NCBI RefSeq assembly: GCF_034190915.1
Contig: NW_026947506.1
Coordinates: 10,725,501 to 10,789,500 of the forward strand
Direction of reading: 5' to 3'
Length of the DNA stretch: 64,000 nt
Source: Cavia porcellus
Lineage: Eukaryota; Chordata; Mammalia; Rodentia; Caviidae
Shown here: positions 12,058 to 23,433 of the stretch, in pieces
Position numbering within the stretch: position 1 is the stretch's first letter
Layout: each line of letters opens with the position of its first letter
The notes under the pieces: generated by a model
What the model saw: only the letters and a program-made list of their open reading frames with translations
What the model was told of the DNA's origin: nothing
The model's database searches: none
Translations under genes and position numbers: made by a program

Positions 12058-12432
12058 TCTTAGCCTGTTTTCGGTTGCTGTAACGAAATATCTGAGACCA
12101 AGTAATTTATAAGAGAACAGAAGTTCACCAGGATCACAATACTGGAGGCTCAGAAATCCCAGGGCCTGGCACCATTGCCTGTCAGCCTCTGCTGGGGCCA
12201 CATGCTGTATCATGACACAGTGGGGCACCACACGGTAACAAAGGGAGTGAGCCAATGTGGTTTCTCGTTCTCTTATAAAGCTCCCGTGTCCCCATCAAAG
12301 AGGCCCCCACCCCGTGACCTCCTACCATCTGACCTCCCAAAGGCCTCATTTCCAAATACCATTAACATATGAATTTGGGGACTAAGTTTCTGATGCATGA
12401 ACTTTGTGGGGACACTGTCAGCCCCAAGCAAC
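12058..12432 (-). mobile_element. MaLR-type LTR
   Basis: The plus strand starts TGTCTTAGCCTGTTTTCGG, passes through AAATATCTGAGACCAAGTAA and ATGAACTTTGTGGGGACAC, and ends near CCCCAAGCA. This is the reverse complement of a MaLR LTR of the MST/MLT1 kind. Confidence 0.7.
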
Positions 12433-12439
12433 TACACTA

Positions 12440-14085
12440 AGCTCTTTGAAGATCAATCAGCTCCTTAATGAAAAGCATGCACTGCCCGCCCTTAAGATTC
12501 CCAAGTCCATTGTTGCCATTTCGTGAGTCCAGAGACCCACATGGAGCCCACCAGGAGTCCCATGAAGAGGCCAGTTCCAAGGGCCACGGTGAGATCTGGG
12601 TCCTGGACACCAGCAGAGGGTCCAGGGAGAGGGGCTTCTGGCTCCTATCACATCCTGTCCTCACCATTGGCCGCCTGTCAGAGGCCTTTCTACAAGACAG
12701 AAGACAGACATGTAGGGCCTGGGGCACCACTCCCACCTGTGCACGGGTATATTCTAATTGTTTTTAAGTCCAACCTGCGTTACACAGTGAGACCCTCGGC
12801 ACAGAGCATCTCCTGTTTGGGAGCCGAGAGTTCCACATTTGCGAGGGGTCTTCCCTGAGGTCCACTCAGCAGCACCTCATCACCATCAAGCACTAGGCCT
12901 CAGCAGAAGAGGTGACCAGCCTGCTGCCCTGGCCAGGGACACAGATGTGTGCTAGTGTGCTGTCTGTAACCATCCCTCCTCTGACTCCAGCTTCTCGGCT
13001 ATAAACAACCCCATCAAGACGCTAAAGAAGGGCACAGCTAGCTAAAAAGTAGAAATAATAACACGAATAAAATGCCCAAAGCCGATACAAATAGTTTTTA
13101 TAAAATGAATGATTTTAGTTTGAATAACTGTCATAGTTCTAAGGAGACAGATTCAGGGCACACTCTAGGATGTAGAAGTCCATGTTCTCAGGATCCGGAA
13201 TTTACAAATCAGGCGATTGTGGGGTCAAGCACAAGACACATTTACCCAAAGGGACAGCGGCAGCTTCAGCGAGTGGGACCACTTGTCCAAGCAGAAGCCA
13301 GCATGCCTTCCAGCCTTGCAAATAAGACACTTGGCAGCTCTGGCCCACTAGAGTTTCCACAGACCTACACCAAAGCATAGATCCCCTTATCCTAGGGATC
13401 GGAACCTGGTTGCTGAGCAGGGAGGAGTTTGAGAGGGAACCCGTTCCTCCCCAGCACTAAAGAATGGGTGCTCGGGAGACATGGAAGGCTGCTTGGTTCT
13501 GTGAAGGTACAGTGGTTGTGGGCAGGGGCTACACACAGTTTCTAGAGGCAGCGTATCTTTCAGAATGGGACTGAAATAGACACATATGTGAGGCACAAAG
13601 GAAACTGTCCTGATGGACCTTCCCAGAAGGGTGGATATGCACAGCACCGCTCCAGACCTAAGTGTACAGAGGTACAGCAGCAAGTGAGGGCGTCAGTTTC
13701 CCGTGAGCTTGGAGTTTTCATGGGACTTTCTGGAACACACAGTCCAAGAGTCCTTTCCAAGCCAATAACTCACCTCAGAGAGCTGGACCCCACAGCCCTC
13801 ATTCCTCACTTAGGCTATAATTATTTGACTTCATTCTCCTGAGGAAAATAATTCTAGAAATGATAGTGTAGACATTTTAAGATTTCTGATACATAGTGCC
13901 AAATGTCTAATCAGAATGATGGCCTCAATTTACACATAGATAAAAATGTCCATTTTCCTACTCCCCTTTTCCTCCGCAGGCTGCCATTCGGTAGTTAGAG
14001 GAAAATTTTTCGTTGTTTCAATTGGCACTTAAAACTGAACAGTAAATCAGAGTATTTTTCCTCATAACGTTGCTGTCCTTGGCCA
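12440..14085. other. no recognised feature
   Basis: Single-copy-looking DNA with short unsupported open frames (for example 12468-12767 and 13072-13380). No splice-flanked exon or known domain was seen. Confidence 0.35.
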
Positions 14086-14089
14086 CATT

Positions 14090-14490
14090 TCCACTGAAAC
14101 GTTGGAGAGCTTTTTTCTTATTGATTTGTATGGTGTCTCTAAATGTGACAGTTGCAAATATTTTCCCAGCCTGTCATGTGTTAATTTCACTTACCAGTGT
14201 TTGGGCCACACAGAAGTGCTGGATTTTAATTTTTCTTCTTTGTTGTTTCTACCTTTGTTGCTAAGGTTAGGAAAGCCTTTCTGATGCCAAGATTGCAAAA
14301 ATATTAATCCATATGTTCTTCTGGCCCCTTATGGGTCTGTGTTTCACATTCTATATTTAATCTTTCTGCAAGCTACATTGGCATGGAAGTTAGGTAAACA
14401 TTTAACTTCACCTGCCCCCATCTCTAGTCTTTTGTCATGACACCATTTATTGAATTATCTTTCCTTCCCTAAATATTTTGAAATGTCTAC
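14090..14490 (-). mobile_element. old L1M fragment
   Basis: CTTATTGATTTGTATGG, CCATATGTTCTTCTGGCC and ACACCATTTATTGAATTATC are landmarks of the reverse-complemented 3' region of old L1 elements. Confidence 0.5.
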
Positions 14491-14499
14491 GAGGTGGGA

Positions 14500-15930
14500 G
14501 GATAGCCATTTGACAGGCTTTTAGCTCCACATTCCTGTGAGGTAACTGCCTTAAGATGCAGGCAGTGGCCAAAGACCGTGCTCATTTAGGGTCTGGAAAG
14601 ACCGTAAGTGTCCAGGGAGAATTAGTTCTCATCAACCTCAGTCCTCACCACTCTCTCCCTCACTTTCCATTCAATGTGTACACTTTCCCAAGATCCCTTA
14701 AGAGAATTTTTACAGATTTATGAGAGAAATATGACTACAGTTGCCTTCCACAGCCACTTTTTTCCCCACCAAAGCTTTATCAACCACTCCGATGGCAGGG
14801 TCTGAAGTTTATCCCTGGCCCACAGCTGGCCTTGAACTCACAGGATCCACATACCCCTACACTGGTTTCAAGGCACATCGTGCTGCTTGTCACACCATCT
14901 GACAAGTCAGAGAATACAGTCCCTTACCCATGCAGAGCCTTGTGGAGGAGGGAGGAGGTCACACAGCACTACCCTCTTCAGAAAACCACACTGGTGTTGC
15001 TGTGTGCTTTTTAGTCTGAAGAATAGAAGAAGTGCCTGTGGCTCTCTAAAGGAGGGACAGAGAGGTGACTGGGAGGTGGGACCCCAGGGAGCTTGGCCAT
15101 GGTGCTAAGGCACCATCTAGGAGTCGTGAGTTTCCAAGCAGTTTGCACTACACACCCCAGGACTAGCCTTCCGGTCCAGGTGTCAGAAAGGTATTCTTCT
15201 TTTCCCAACCAGATTGTCAATGATGTCCCAAGGAGCAGAGGACATCATTTGAGTGGCCAACACTCAGCACAGCCCTGATACTTCAAAGGGGCTCGACAAA
15301 TATATGTTCAAGAAATTTCAGTACTGATGTTATTAATAGTAATAATTAACATTTATGAATCACCACAATTTACACGGCCCAAAAATATATTCTGTAAAAT
15401 TGAACTGTTTTATCTAACAGATGTGTAGCTTTAGGGTAGACAAGGACACATCAAGAGGAAACAGTCTCTTTAAAGTTCCAGTAGGGTGACAAATCCACTG
15501 GTAGGAGGAGGGATTTCTGGCGATGTCCGCCAGGCAAAAGGGCTGTAGGATGAGTCTGGTGTCCTATAGAAATGCATTCGAGGGAGGCTGAGGCAGTCTC
15601 CTTTTGCAATCCTTGTAACTTTTCACCTCCTAGTGAGATACCCACGGCCTGCAACTCATCAGCGAAACTCCACACAAACCCAGGCCATTCCTTTCCGTCG
15701 CTGGACGACCTCTCTCACCTGCGAGGATTGTCGTTAAAAAGCCACATGGGGATCCCAAATCCATCGTCTGAAACGTCCGCTCCCAGCTCTGAGCCCTAGT
15801 CACAAAACACCCAAGCAGCGGCTCAACGCATGATATCTAAGAAGCTGAGGCCCTACCGGCCGCGTTTCCCAAAACCCTGAACCCAGGACACGCGGTCAGC
15901 AACTTTTACTGTCAGTTTCCAAATCAGCAC
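14500..15930. other. no recognised feature
   Basis: Anonymous upstream flank of ZNF32. CpG content rises from about 15,700 onwards. Confidence 0.35.
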
Positions 15931-15949
15931 TCTCAACCCAGAAGGCACT

Positions 15950-16480
15950 CACCGCGCACCAGACCACATCTCCCACAGTGCCCCGGGCCACGCGGGGGCT
16001 CCTGGGAATTGTGGTCGGTTGCGCGCAAGCTCTTGAGGGCAGCAGCACACTGCGCAGAGGCTCCTGGGAGCCGTGGTCCGCCGCGCAGGGGCTCCTGGGA
16101 ACTGTGGTCGACAGCGCGCCCCTATGCCTTGGGATCCGCGCCGGCTTTGTCTGCCTGCGAGTGCGCGCCGCTGCGGTGAGTGAGGCCGTAGCCGGTCAGC
16201 GCGCCTGACGAGGCGGGGCCGCCGCTGCCCCGGGCCCGGGGCGCGGGCTCGAGCGAACCAGGCCTGCCCGGGCCAGGGGGCAGAGGCCCGCCCGCCGACG
16301 AGGGCCTCGGGGCCGGAGATCGGGGCCCGAGTTCCGGATGCGGAACGCGCTGGGTTCCGCGGAAGGAGAGATCAGCGGGGGCCGAGCGTAGCGGGGCGGG
16401 ATGAGCAGAGGCGGCACGGGGACAGACAGGGAAGCCCCTGGGGGACTTGGAGTGCGGGAGCCGGAGGTGGGGAGAATCAG
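15950..16480 (+). promoter_or_regulatory. ZNF32: CpG-rich promoter of ZNF32
   Basis: A dense CpG stretch with no TATA box. It contains the 31-bp tandem array with ZNF143/THAP11-like sites (15,991-16,115) and a likely first-exon donor, CTGCG/GTGAGT, at 16,175/16,176. Its position about 1.7 kb upstream of the ATG exon fits a TATA-less zinc-finger gene promoter. A second possible donor is CTACCTG/GTAAGA near 16,645. The transcription start is inferred to lie near 16.1 kb. Confidence 0.75.
15991..16115 (+). repeat. 31-bp tandem repeat, four units, in the ZNF32 promoter
   Basis: Units share a GCGCG-type spacer and a CTCCTGGGAATTGTGGTC-like core. Core starts are at 15,997, 16,028 (decayed), 16,059 and 16,090, an exact step of 31 bases. 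The first, third and fourth cores resemble the reverse complement of the ZNF143/THAP11 site ACTACAANTCCCAG. Unit 2 keeps only GCTC.TGAGGG. Confidence 0.85.
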
Positions 16481-17914
16481 CCCACCCGGAAGCTGCTGGT
16501 CCTTGGAGCCATCCCCAAGTTTCTCCACGCGCGAAGTGTGACCTGCTCTGGCCCAGCTGTTCTGAGAACTCAAGACGTTAGGCCTAAAACCTGCAGGCCG
16601 TGTCGGAAATCCGTTTGAGTCTTTACTGTCCCGGGAGCTACCTGGTAAGACAGTGAGTGCTGTCAACCTTTTAAGTAATGAGGAGGAGGCAGAGGCAGGA
16701 GGGTGTGATCCCTTGTCACACACTGGGGAGCCAGGCGGGTATCCAGGTTCTCATTCTGAGCGTTCTCCAGAGGATAAAATAGCATTTCTAGTAGGGAAAG
16801 AAATATTTCTATTACAAAACCACAGTTTCCAAGATCTTCGAGAATTTGATTACTTATACCTGTGATCAACGGAGAACCCTTTGACAAGTTCTTTTAATCA
16901 GAGAGGCTCCAGAGGATGCCAGGTGTTTCTGTTGGAGATCTCACAGCAGGCGGAGAGGTAGAACTGTCAGTACCACCCACTTGTTGAGACTAAATCCTAT
17001 TTTCTGGAATCTCTAGTGACAAGAGTCAGGCACCAAGCAGCAGGTACCATCTACTGGACATTTCCACTGTCTGGATGTGCAGGTGTTGATCGGTATACCG
17101 TGAACTTCCAGGCGAGCGTGCCGGCACTTTTAACAGGGGCCTCCTTAGTAGCTTGTGTTTTACGTTGGAAACGAAATCTCCAAAAAGAGCTCTTGATCAC
17201 CACAACGTACATCTGAACCTGCAGTTGTCAAAAAGCACCAGGTACTCGGTTGACAAAGAATGGTACAGCCATATTGCTAATTCTTTCAACCGGAGTCCAG
17301 CATTTGATGGGAACATTAGGGGAAACAAAGGTCACACATTGAACCATTTTAAAGTGCAACAATTCAGTACAAGGGTTCCAAGTAAGAAATCTTCTAAAGG
17401 GAGAAAACGGAGAGGAGAGGGATGGGTCTGGGTTTAGAACTTCCTAACGAGGGTTAAAAGGCCGTTGCATGGGTCTCATAACCCTAGGGAAATGAAAACA
17501 GCTGGAATTACTCCACCGTGGAGCAAGCATGAAGGTTGAAATGCTGGCTTTTAGATTATTAACCCCCTGGGGCTTGGAGGAAAAAATAAACAGTTAAATA
17601 GGAAGTAGAGGATCCAAGTTTCATGCCAAGAGCAAAGACAAACAGAAGTGACCATTAATGGGTCAGCAGGAGCAAACGCATGTTTATATGTTCATGGTTT
17701 TCCACCTCATATTTCCTTCTGGATTTGTTTTTGTGTTATCCTATCTTTGAACTCTATTGTAGTGACATTTTAGGTGACTGACATTAGATCAAGCAATCCA
17801 GATTTCCTGTTTCCACTCACACCCCCACACTGGAGCCTCTGTTAAATACATCCTTCTCACTTATCAATTCTGCCCTTTCATGTTTTTGTTATTTTGTTTG
17901 TCCCCTGCCCCTAG

Positions 17915-18054
17915 GTGCTCAAGAATAGCCCATGGAAGAATCATCTGATGAAGTGGTGATTAAGGTCTCAGACAAGGAGTGGACATGTTTGGATTTCCAA
18001 CAGCTACCCTGCTGGACTGTCATGGGAGATATGCTCAGAATGTAGCATTTTTCA
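17915..18054 (+). CDS. ZNF32: ZNF32, first coding exon
   Basis: This exon supplies the start codon (17,985) and the first 23 residues plus one base of zinc finger protein 32, a nuclear C2H2 DNA-binding protein. A pyrimidine tract and CCCTAG acceptor precede 17,915 and a GTGAGT donor follows 18,054. The peptide MFGFPTATLLDCHGRYAQN matches the ZNF32 N-terminus as I remember it. The split AAT codon joins perfectly to 19,468. The ATG context is moderate (G at -3, T at +4). An out-of-frame ATG at 17,932 opens a 37-codon frame that overlaps this start. Combined coding length is 822 nt (273 codons plus stop), equal to the human length I recall. Confidence 0.95.
17932..18045 (+). promoter_or_regulatory. 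ZNF32: upstream ORF overlapping the ZNF32 start
   Basis: An ATG with G at +4 opens 37 codons (beginning MEESSDEVVIKVSDKEW) and ends at TAG 18,043-18,045, 61 nt past the main ATG and in a different frame. If transcribed as predicted, ribosomes using it cannot simply reinitiate at 17,985, so it could lower ZNF32 translation or require leaky scanning. Function is inferred. Confidence 0.55.
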
Positions 18055-18429
18055 GTGAGTCAGCTGGTTCTGGGATTCCCTCAGCTCTCAAATACTCAGG
18101 GTCCCTGCCCTTAGCACTGGCCATAGTCTGAGGATGCAGAAGAAACATTCCTACGGGGGTGCTCCCTGTTCCCTGGGTCTCAAGAAAAACCAACCAGCTA
18201 CAGTTAAAGTAACAGTAAACCAAGGGAGGGCGCAGTCCTGATGCAGGGGGAGTCTTGAGGTGGAATGAGAATGACTGGGCACCTGGAATTCGGTCCCATC
18301 ACTGAACAAGAATAAGGTAGGTGACGAGGGTGACACCAAGGAAACTGGTATATCGGTAAACAGACTCATATTTAAAGCACACTCGGAGTCTCAGATACAG
18401 GGCAAAATACTGCCAGTAGGTGCAGATGA

Positions 18430-18640
18430 AGCTTGATACAGTGTTGCATGCCTGTTAATCCCAGCACTTTGGGAATCTAAGGCAGGAGATTTCAGGTGCA
18501 GACCCAGCCTAGACAACTTAGTGATTTAGCCAGACTCCATCTTTAAAATTTAAAAATTTAAATTAAAAAAAATCTTTTTAATGCTACAGATGTTGCACAG
18601 TGCAAAGGTTTAATCCCTAGTACTACAAGGGGAAAAAAGG
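18430..18640 (+). mobile_element. B1-dID composite SINE
   Basis: A B1 left part (GCATGCCTGTTAATCCCAGC) is followed by an A-rich linker and a degraded ID right part (GTGCAAAGGTTTAATCCC). This is the arrangement of the composite SINEs of several non-muroid rodents. Confidence 0.55.
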
Positions 18641-19467
18641 CTGCATACAAAGAAAGTGGTTAAGAAATAATTGTGATACCAAAGTTAATTTCAGTTCCAT
18701 TCTAACATAATAGATTGAAAACAGCATGGATTTTAAAAGAAAAATTTCCTTCAATCAGATTCTGTAATTGCCATGAGCAGGTTTACAATATCAGATAAGT
18801 TACTTAACTTTCTTAAGCTCTAGGCTCTTCAATGGGTCAATAAGCTGGTAGGATTGCAGAGTTAAGAGATGATACATAAAAGAAATACTCAGGATTCTGC
18901 TTCATATTTTCTGAGGTTATAAACTTACTCCACTGGCAAGAGAACAATAGAATAGGATGGATTTCCCAGAAAGCTGATTGCACCTCAAGCCTCTGAACAC
19001 TTTATTGGCTTTGGTCTCTTTGAGGACTTTTCTCTTTTTACTTTTTGAGGAGTTCCACTAGAAATTTTATAGCTTTAGACCCTAGATCCACACCTGTTTG
19101 GGAGTCAGATAAAACTTGGGCATAGACCTGTATAGTTTCCTTAATTTTTTGAGCTTCTTCTCTTACCTGTAATGATAATCATGCCTACCTCAAAAGATGG
19201 CTATATTTAAATTGGAGATAATACATGGCTGTGGAGCTCACCAGTGTTTGAATTGCAACCCTAATTTCTGTAAGGTTGTGACTTTTGGCACCTCCCATAT
19301 GTTCTCATTCCCTTATCTGTAGCAATCTCATTGCTTTCAGGAGTAAATTATCTAGCAGAGTTCACAGTTTAATGCCTACCACACAGTGAGTATTGAGCAT
19401 CACGATTTTTCCTATTCTCACTCAGTATATGGGTGCATCTCACATGACTTCCCTCTCATCTTACCAG

Positions 19468-20219
19468 ATGTGATGACAGAAGCCCACCACAAATATGATC
19501 ACTCTGAGGCCACAGGATCCTCCAGTTGGGATTTCCAGAATGCTTTCAGAAGAGAGAAGCTGGAACAGAAGTCCCCAGATTCTAAGACACTCCAGGAAGA
19601 TTCCCCTGGAATGAGACAGAAGGTTTATGAATGCCAGGACTGCGGCAAGACCTTCCGGCAAAAAGGTAGCCTGACGTTACACGAGAGAATCCACACTGGT
19701 CAAAAGCCCTTTGAGTGTACCCATTGCGGAAAAAGCTTCCGGGCCAAAGGCAATCTTGTTACCCACCAGCGAGTACACACAGGAGAGAAGCCCTATCAGT
19801 GCAAAGAGTGTGGGAAAAGCTTTAGTCAGCGAGGCAGTCTGGCCGTCCATGAGAGACTCCACACTGGACAGAAACCCTATGAGTGTGCCATTTGCCAGAG
19901 AAGCTTCAGGAATCAAAGTAACCTTGCTGTTCACCGAAGAGTTCACAGTGGTGAAAAGCCCTACAGATGTGACCAGTGTGGGAAAGCCTTCAGTCAGAAA
20001 GGTAGCCTGATTGTTCACATCCGGGTACACACAGGCCTGAAGCCCTACGCCTGTGCCCAGTGTAGAAAGAGCTTCCACACCAGAGGGAATTGTGTTCTGC
20101 ATGGCAAAGTCCACACAGGAGAGGCACCTTACCTGTGCGGCCAGTGTGGAAAAAGCTTCACTCAGAGAGGGAGTCTGGCCGTGCACCAGCGAAGCTGCTC
20201 ACAGAGGCTCACCCTTTGA
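19468..20219 (+). CDS. ZNF32: ZNF32, zinc-finger exon
   Basis: The last coding exon begins after the ATCTTACCAG acceptor. It runs from VMTEAHHKYDHS through a short acidic/basic linker to seven tandem C2H2 fingers (residues about 77-266) and the SQRLTL terminus. Fingers 1-6 keep C-x2-C...H-x3-H. Finger 7 ends HQRSC, so its last zinc ligand is Cys (C2HC), as in the ZNF32 I remember. TGEKP linkers are modified in places (TGQKP, TGLKP, SGEKP). There is no KRAB or SCAN domain, so the protein should act by DNA binding alone or with partners. The reading frame is intact and nearly identical to my memory of human ZNF32, implying strong constraint. An upstream in-frame ATG at 19,386 is intronic and not used here. 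Confidence 0.97.
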
Positions 20220-20401
20220 CTTTCTTCACAGGAAGTTCTCTGTATGGATTAAAAGAAGTTTGCTTTATGAATTAAGAGTGCAAAACCCTCTGCAATCACA
20301 TAGCCTAGCCAATGGCATGGAATGAATGGAGAATCTTCTACGAAGACCAGTGTTGGGTAGGATAAACTGACTTTTTTCCTTTTCCCCAGATAAATATGAA
20401 A

Positions 20402-20407
20402 AATAAA
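20402..20407 (+). terminator. ZNF32: ZNF32 poly(A) signal
   Basis: AATAAA about 180 bases after the stop codon, followed by TGTCTTGTTTATC. It is the first canonical signal and the likely mRNA end. Confidence 0.7.
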
Positions 20408-21014
20408 TGTCTTGTTTATCATTACCCTGTATTTTTCATAATTTCTGTTAGTTCATTTTGACTGAATTTCTCAAGGTACCCTGACTAATCTCGTGCCACC
20501 CTAGAGATTATACTGAATATAGCAGATACAGGTTTTAAATTTATAGTTGATGCCAAAAAAGAATCATCCTCTTGTTAATCTCAGTGTCCTTTACTTCCTA
20601 CATATTTATTATCAATCCTGTTTTACATTCACAATCCGTGGCCAGAATGCAGAGGGAAAATTTAATTGCTTTATTATTTTATTGAACTTTTAATTATCTC
20701 AATAAAAAATTATTATCCCAGTACCTTGTGCTACACCACTCCTGTTTATAGTAAACACCCTAGCCTTTTCTTATACAAGTTTTCTTTCCAAGCCTACAAA
20801 AGTTTGAAATCCCTGAAGTTCTACAACAGTGCTGTCTTCCTCCACAGAATAAAATTAACTTTTTTAACCTGTAGGGGATAAGACTTGAAGAAAAGTTGAT
20901 TTTCCATTTTTTCCGTCTCTATAACTTTTCATGCTGAGCATTTATATTAAGTAAAATGGTGAATGATGAAGAGTAGAGTGTCAGTTCCTAGCAAATCCAT
21001 AAACTAAGTTCACG

Positions 21015-21190
21015 ACATGGAAGGGTGAAACAGGACGATCACAAATTTGAGCCTGGCCTGGGCAGCTTACCAATTTAGCAAGACGCTCCCAGAATCTAAA
21101 GAAAAAAAAAAGGCAGGAGAGAGTGACTGGGGAGGTAGTTCACTGCAAAGGCCCTGGAATTAATCCCAGGACCACATTAAAAATAAATAA
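21015..21190 (+). mobile_element. B1-dID composite SINE
   Basis: A B1-like part (CACAAATTTGAGCCTGGCC, GGGCAGCTTACCAATTTAGC) is followed by poly(A) and an ID-like part (GGGGAGGTAGTTCACTGC, AATTAATCCCAGGACC). Confidence 0.55.
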
Positions 21191-21449
21191 AAATAAAGCT
21201 CATGATCGCAGATCTTTTATCGTCTGGAGAAGAAATTTGCATTGAAAGTCTGGGTATTGAAACACTATAGATTTGATTAGTAAGAAAATAGTACTGTCAG
21301 ATACTCTGGTAACATTAGAAGATGCACACAAAGTGTTCTTAACATGCTCATTCATAAGAGCCACAGTGGAAATAAGGCCCCAACAAGAGATGAGAGGTGA
21401 ATAAACTAGAGGCATACAGTGAATTCAAGCCATCAATAAAAAGCGAACA

Positions 21450-21625
21450 AGTACCCAGGCACAGTGACACTCTTCTATAATCCCAGTTACTCTGGAAGCT
21501 GGAGCAGGAGACCAAGTTGCAAACCAAGTTGGGGCACTTAGACACTGTCTCAAAAAATAAAAAGGGCTGGCGATGGATGTAGCTCAGTGGTCCAGCACTG
21601 AGTTCAGTCCACAGTGGAAAACGGT
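21450..21625 (+). mobile_element. B1-dID composite SINE
   Basis: A B1 part (TATAATCCCAGTTACTCTGG ... CACTGTCTCAAAAAATAAAA, pieces) is joined directly to GGGCTGGCGATGGATGTAGC and CTCAGTGGTCCAGCACTGAG, a degraded ID. Confidence 0.65.
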
Positions 21626-21649
21626 AAACAGCTGATAGGGTTAATGTAT

Positions 21650-21910
21650 GTATGTGTCAGAGCCATATTTTGAATAGAAGAACCTAAGTACATTCACACA
21701 AACATACATGTGCACACAAATGTATAATTTCATTCTTACAACTTCACAGAATAACTATTGACTTAGACACAGAACTTTTTATAGTATTAAAAATGTATAT
21801 CTTATTTCAGGTGATAGACTCATGTACAATTGAATCTGTCTGTACAATTGAATTCAGCACTGAAGATCTGTATGTTTATTATATGTAATGTATACTTTAA
21901 GAAGGATAAG
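21650..21910 (+). mobile_element. possible old L1 3' end
   Basis: The region around GATCTGTATGTTTATTATATG and GTATACTTTAAGAAGG (short pieces) resembles a diverged L1 3' UTR. The family is not certain. Confidence 0.3.
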
Positions 21911-21996
21911 AGCAAATTTACCCATGGAAAGATAGTGTCACCTCTCCTTGATCTGAACAAGCTTCAAACAATAGAAACAACAGAAGTGGTACTCTA

Positions 21997-22083
21997 GGGC
22001 TGGGGATTTAGCTCAGTGGCATAAGCGCCTGCCTTGCAAGCAGGCAGTCGTGAGTTCGATCCCTGGTACCGATAAAAAAAAAA
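21997..22083 (+). mobile_element. ID SINE, nearly consensus
   Basis: GGGCTGGGGATTTAGCTCAG, GCGCCTGCCTTGCAAGCAGG and GTTCGATCCCTGGTACCG are all intact. Target duplication AGTG(G/A)TACTCTA at 21,985-21,996 and 22,084-22,095. A young insertion. Confidence 0.93.
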
Positions 22084-22490
22084 AGTGATACTCTATGACT
22101 TCTAAGGTCTGAAAAGCTTTCCTGCCTTCCTGGGACTCTTGCTATAGGAAAAATCTGGCACCATGTAAAGAGCCCAACTATCCTGAAAACATTATAACCT
22201 GTAAGTTGCATGTAAGCATGCTAGTCACAAGTTCAGAGTCACAAGTCCAAAAGAGCTGGCATGAACTCGAAGCTGTGCAAAATTCAGCCGCTGCAGACAT
22301 CCAGGCAAGACAGCTTCATGTGACTTCAGCCCTGCTGAACACTGACTCCTAATTTGTCAATCACACCATGTTCTGTCTGGACTCTGGATGGAGAAGATAG
22401 GTCCTCTCCTAAGCCCACTCAGGTAGTGGCAGAATACGTTTTCCTTGTAAAATTAAAGGTCCAAATTTCTTCTTGGCTCTTGGCCAAAGT

Positions 22491-22603
22491 GGTTTTTTTT
22501 TGTTTGTTTGTTTGTTTTTAAATCTTTTCGGTACCAGGGATCAAACTCACAACTGCCTGCCTACAAGGCAGGCGCTTATGCCGCTGAGCTAAATCCCCAG
22601 CCC
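22491..22603 (-). mobile_element. ID SINE
   Basis: A reverse ID element with a GTTT-rich tail; target duplication CTTGGCCAAAGT at 22,479-22,490 and 22,604-22,615. Confidence 0.92.
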
Positions 22604-22615
22604 CTTGGCCAAAGT

Positions 22616-23055
22616 TTTTCTTAGGTGCCTGGAAGTTTTCTGCCATCATATTACAGTTTGCTTCTAAGTCAAACAAATTCAGTTTGTCTTTACAGTCTAC
22701 TAAGAACACAGACACATGTAGCTGAATCATAGTGACGTCCATCATGTGGGTCACATACACTTGGGGAGGAATACACAAGGGCAGGGTCCTCAGGAGTAAC
22801 CCAAGTACATCCATTTCCTAGGGCTGCTAGAATAAATGTGTCTCTTTATTCTATAAATTTGCTTTTGTATTTTAAACTCTATCCATGATATACTTTTATA
22901 AACTACCAAGGGAGGACATTATACTATTATGTTTCAGCTTTTGTAAGTGTTTTAGACATCTTTCTGTCAGTTCACACAAGTCTAATTTATCAAATAGTAA
23001 TTGATTTAAGGACTGCCTTTTAATTATTAAATGGCAAAGTGCATCTTTTTAAAGG
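22616..23055. other. no recognised feature
   Basis: AT-rich intergenic DNA with no motif recognised. Confidence 0.35.
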
Positions 23056-23064
23056 GTTTTTTTG

Positions 23065-23118
23065 TTTGCCTGTACCAGGCAGGCACTGTGCCACCGAGCT
23101 ACCTCCTGGCCCAGGAAG
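23065..23118 (-). repeat. ID-like SINE fragment
   Basis: TGTACCAGGCAGGCACTGTG then GCCACCGAGCTACCTCCTGG: a deleted, reversed ID element. Confidence 0.5.
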
Positions 23119-23214
23119 CATATATCTTGATTTGACTATCGCTGTATTACGGACATTACAATTACTGCAGCTTTTCTTTAGTACAATCCTGTAAAGACCA
23201 TCTCTACTTCTGGT

Positions 23215-23332
23215 TTGGTTCAGTTCAGTTCAGGACAGGGTCTTGCTATACAGGCCAGGCTGGCTTTACAGCCCTCCTGCCTCTGTGCTCCCAAGTGCTG
23301 AGGTTACAGGTATGTGCCAGAATGCCTGGCTT
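23215..23332 (-). repeat. B1 SINE, diverged
   Basis: GACAGGGTCTTGCTATACAG and AGTGCTGAGGTTACAGGTAT mark a reverse B1. Confidence 0.75.
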
Positions 23333-23433
23333 TTATTAACTCTTAATAGGCAGGGAAGTTACAGGGTCAAAGTTGGTAGATTGAAGTACAGTTGAAAGTA
23401 CATTGGTACAAATTATGTTTCTCACCACCATAT

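Noticed and set aside
19677..20186. A 169-codon minus-strand open frame opposite ZNF32
   Set aside because: Same explanation: antisense of tandem zinc fingers.
21997..22083. tRNA-Ala gene
   Set aside because: A and B boxes are present, but there is no closing acceptor stem; an A-rich tail and target duplications show a SINE. The same applies to the other ID copies.
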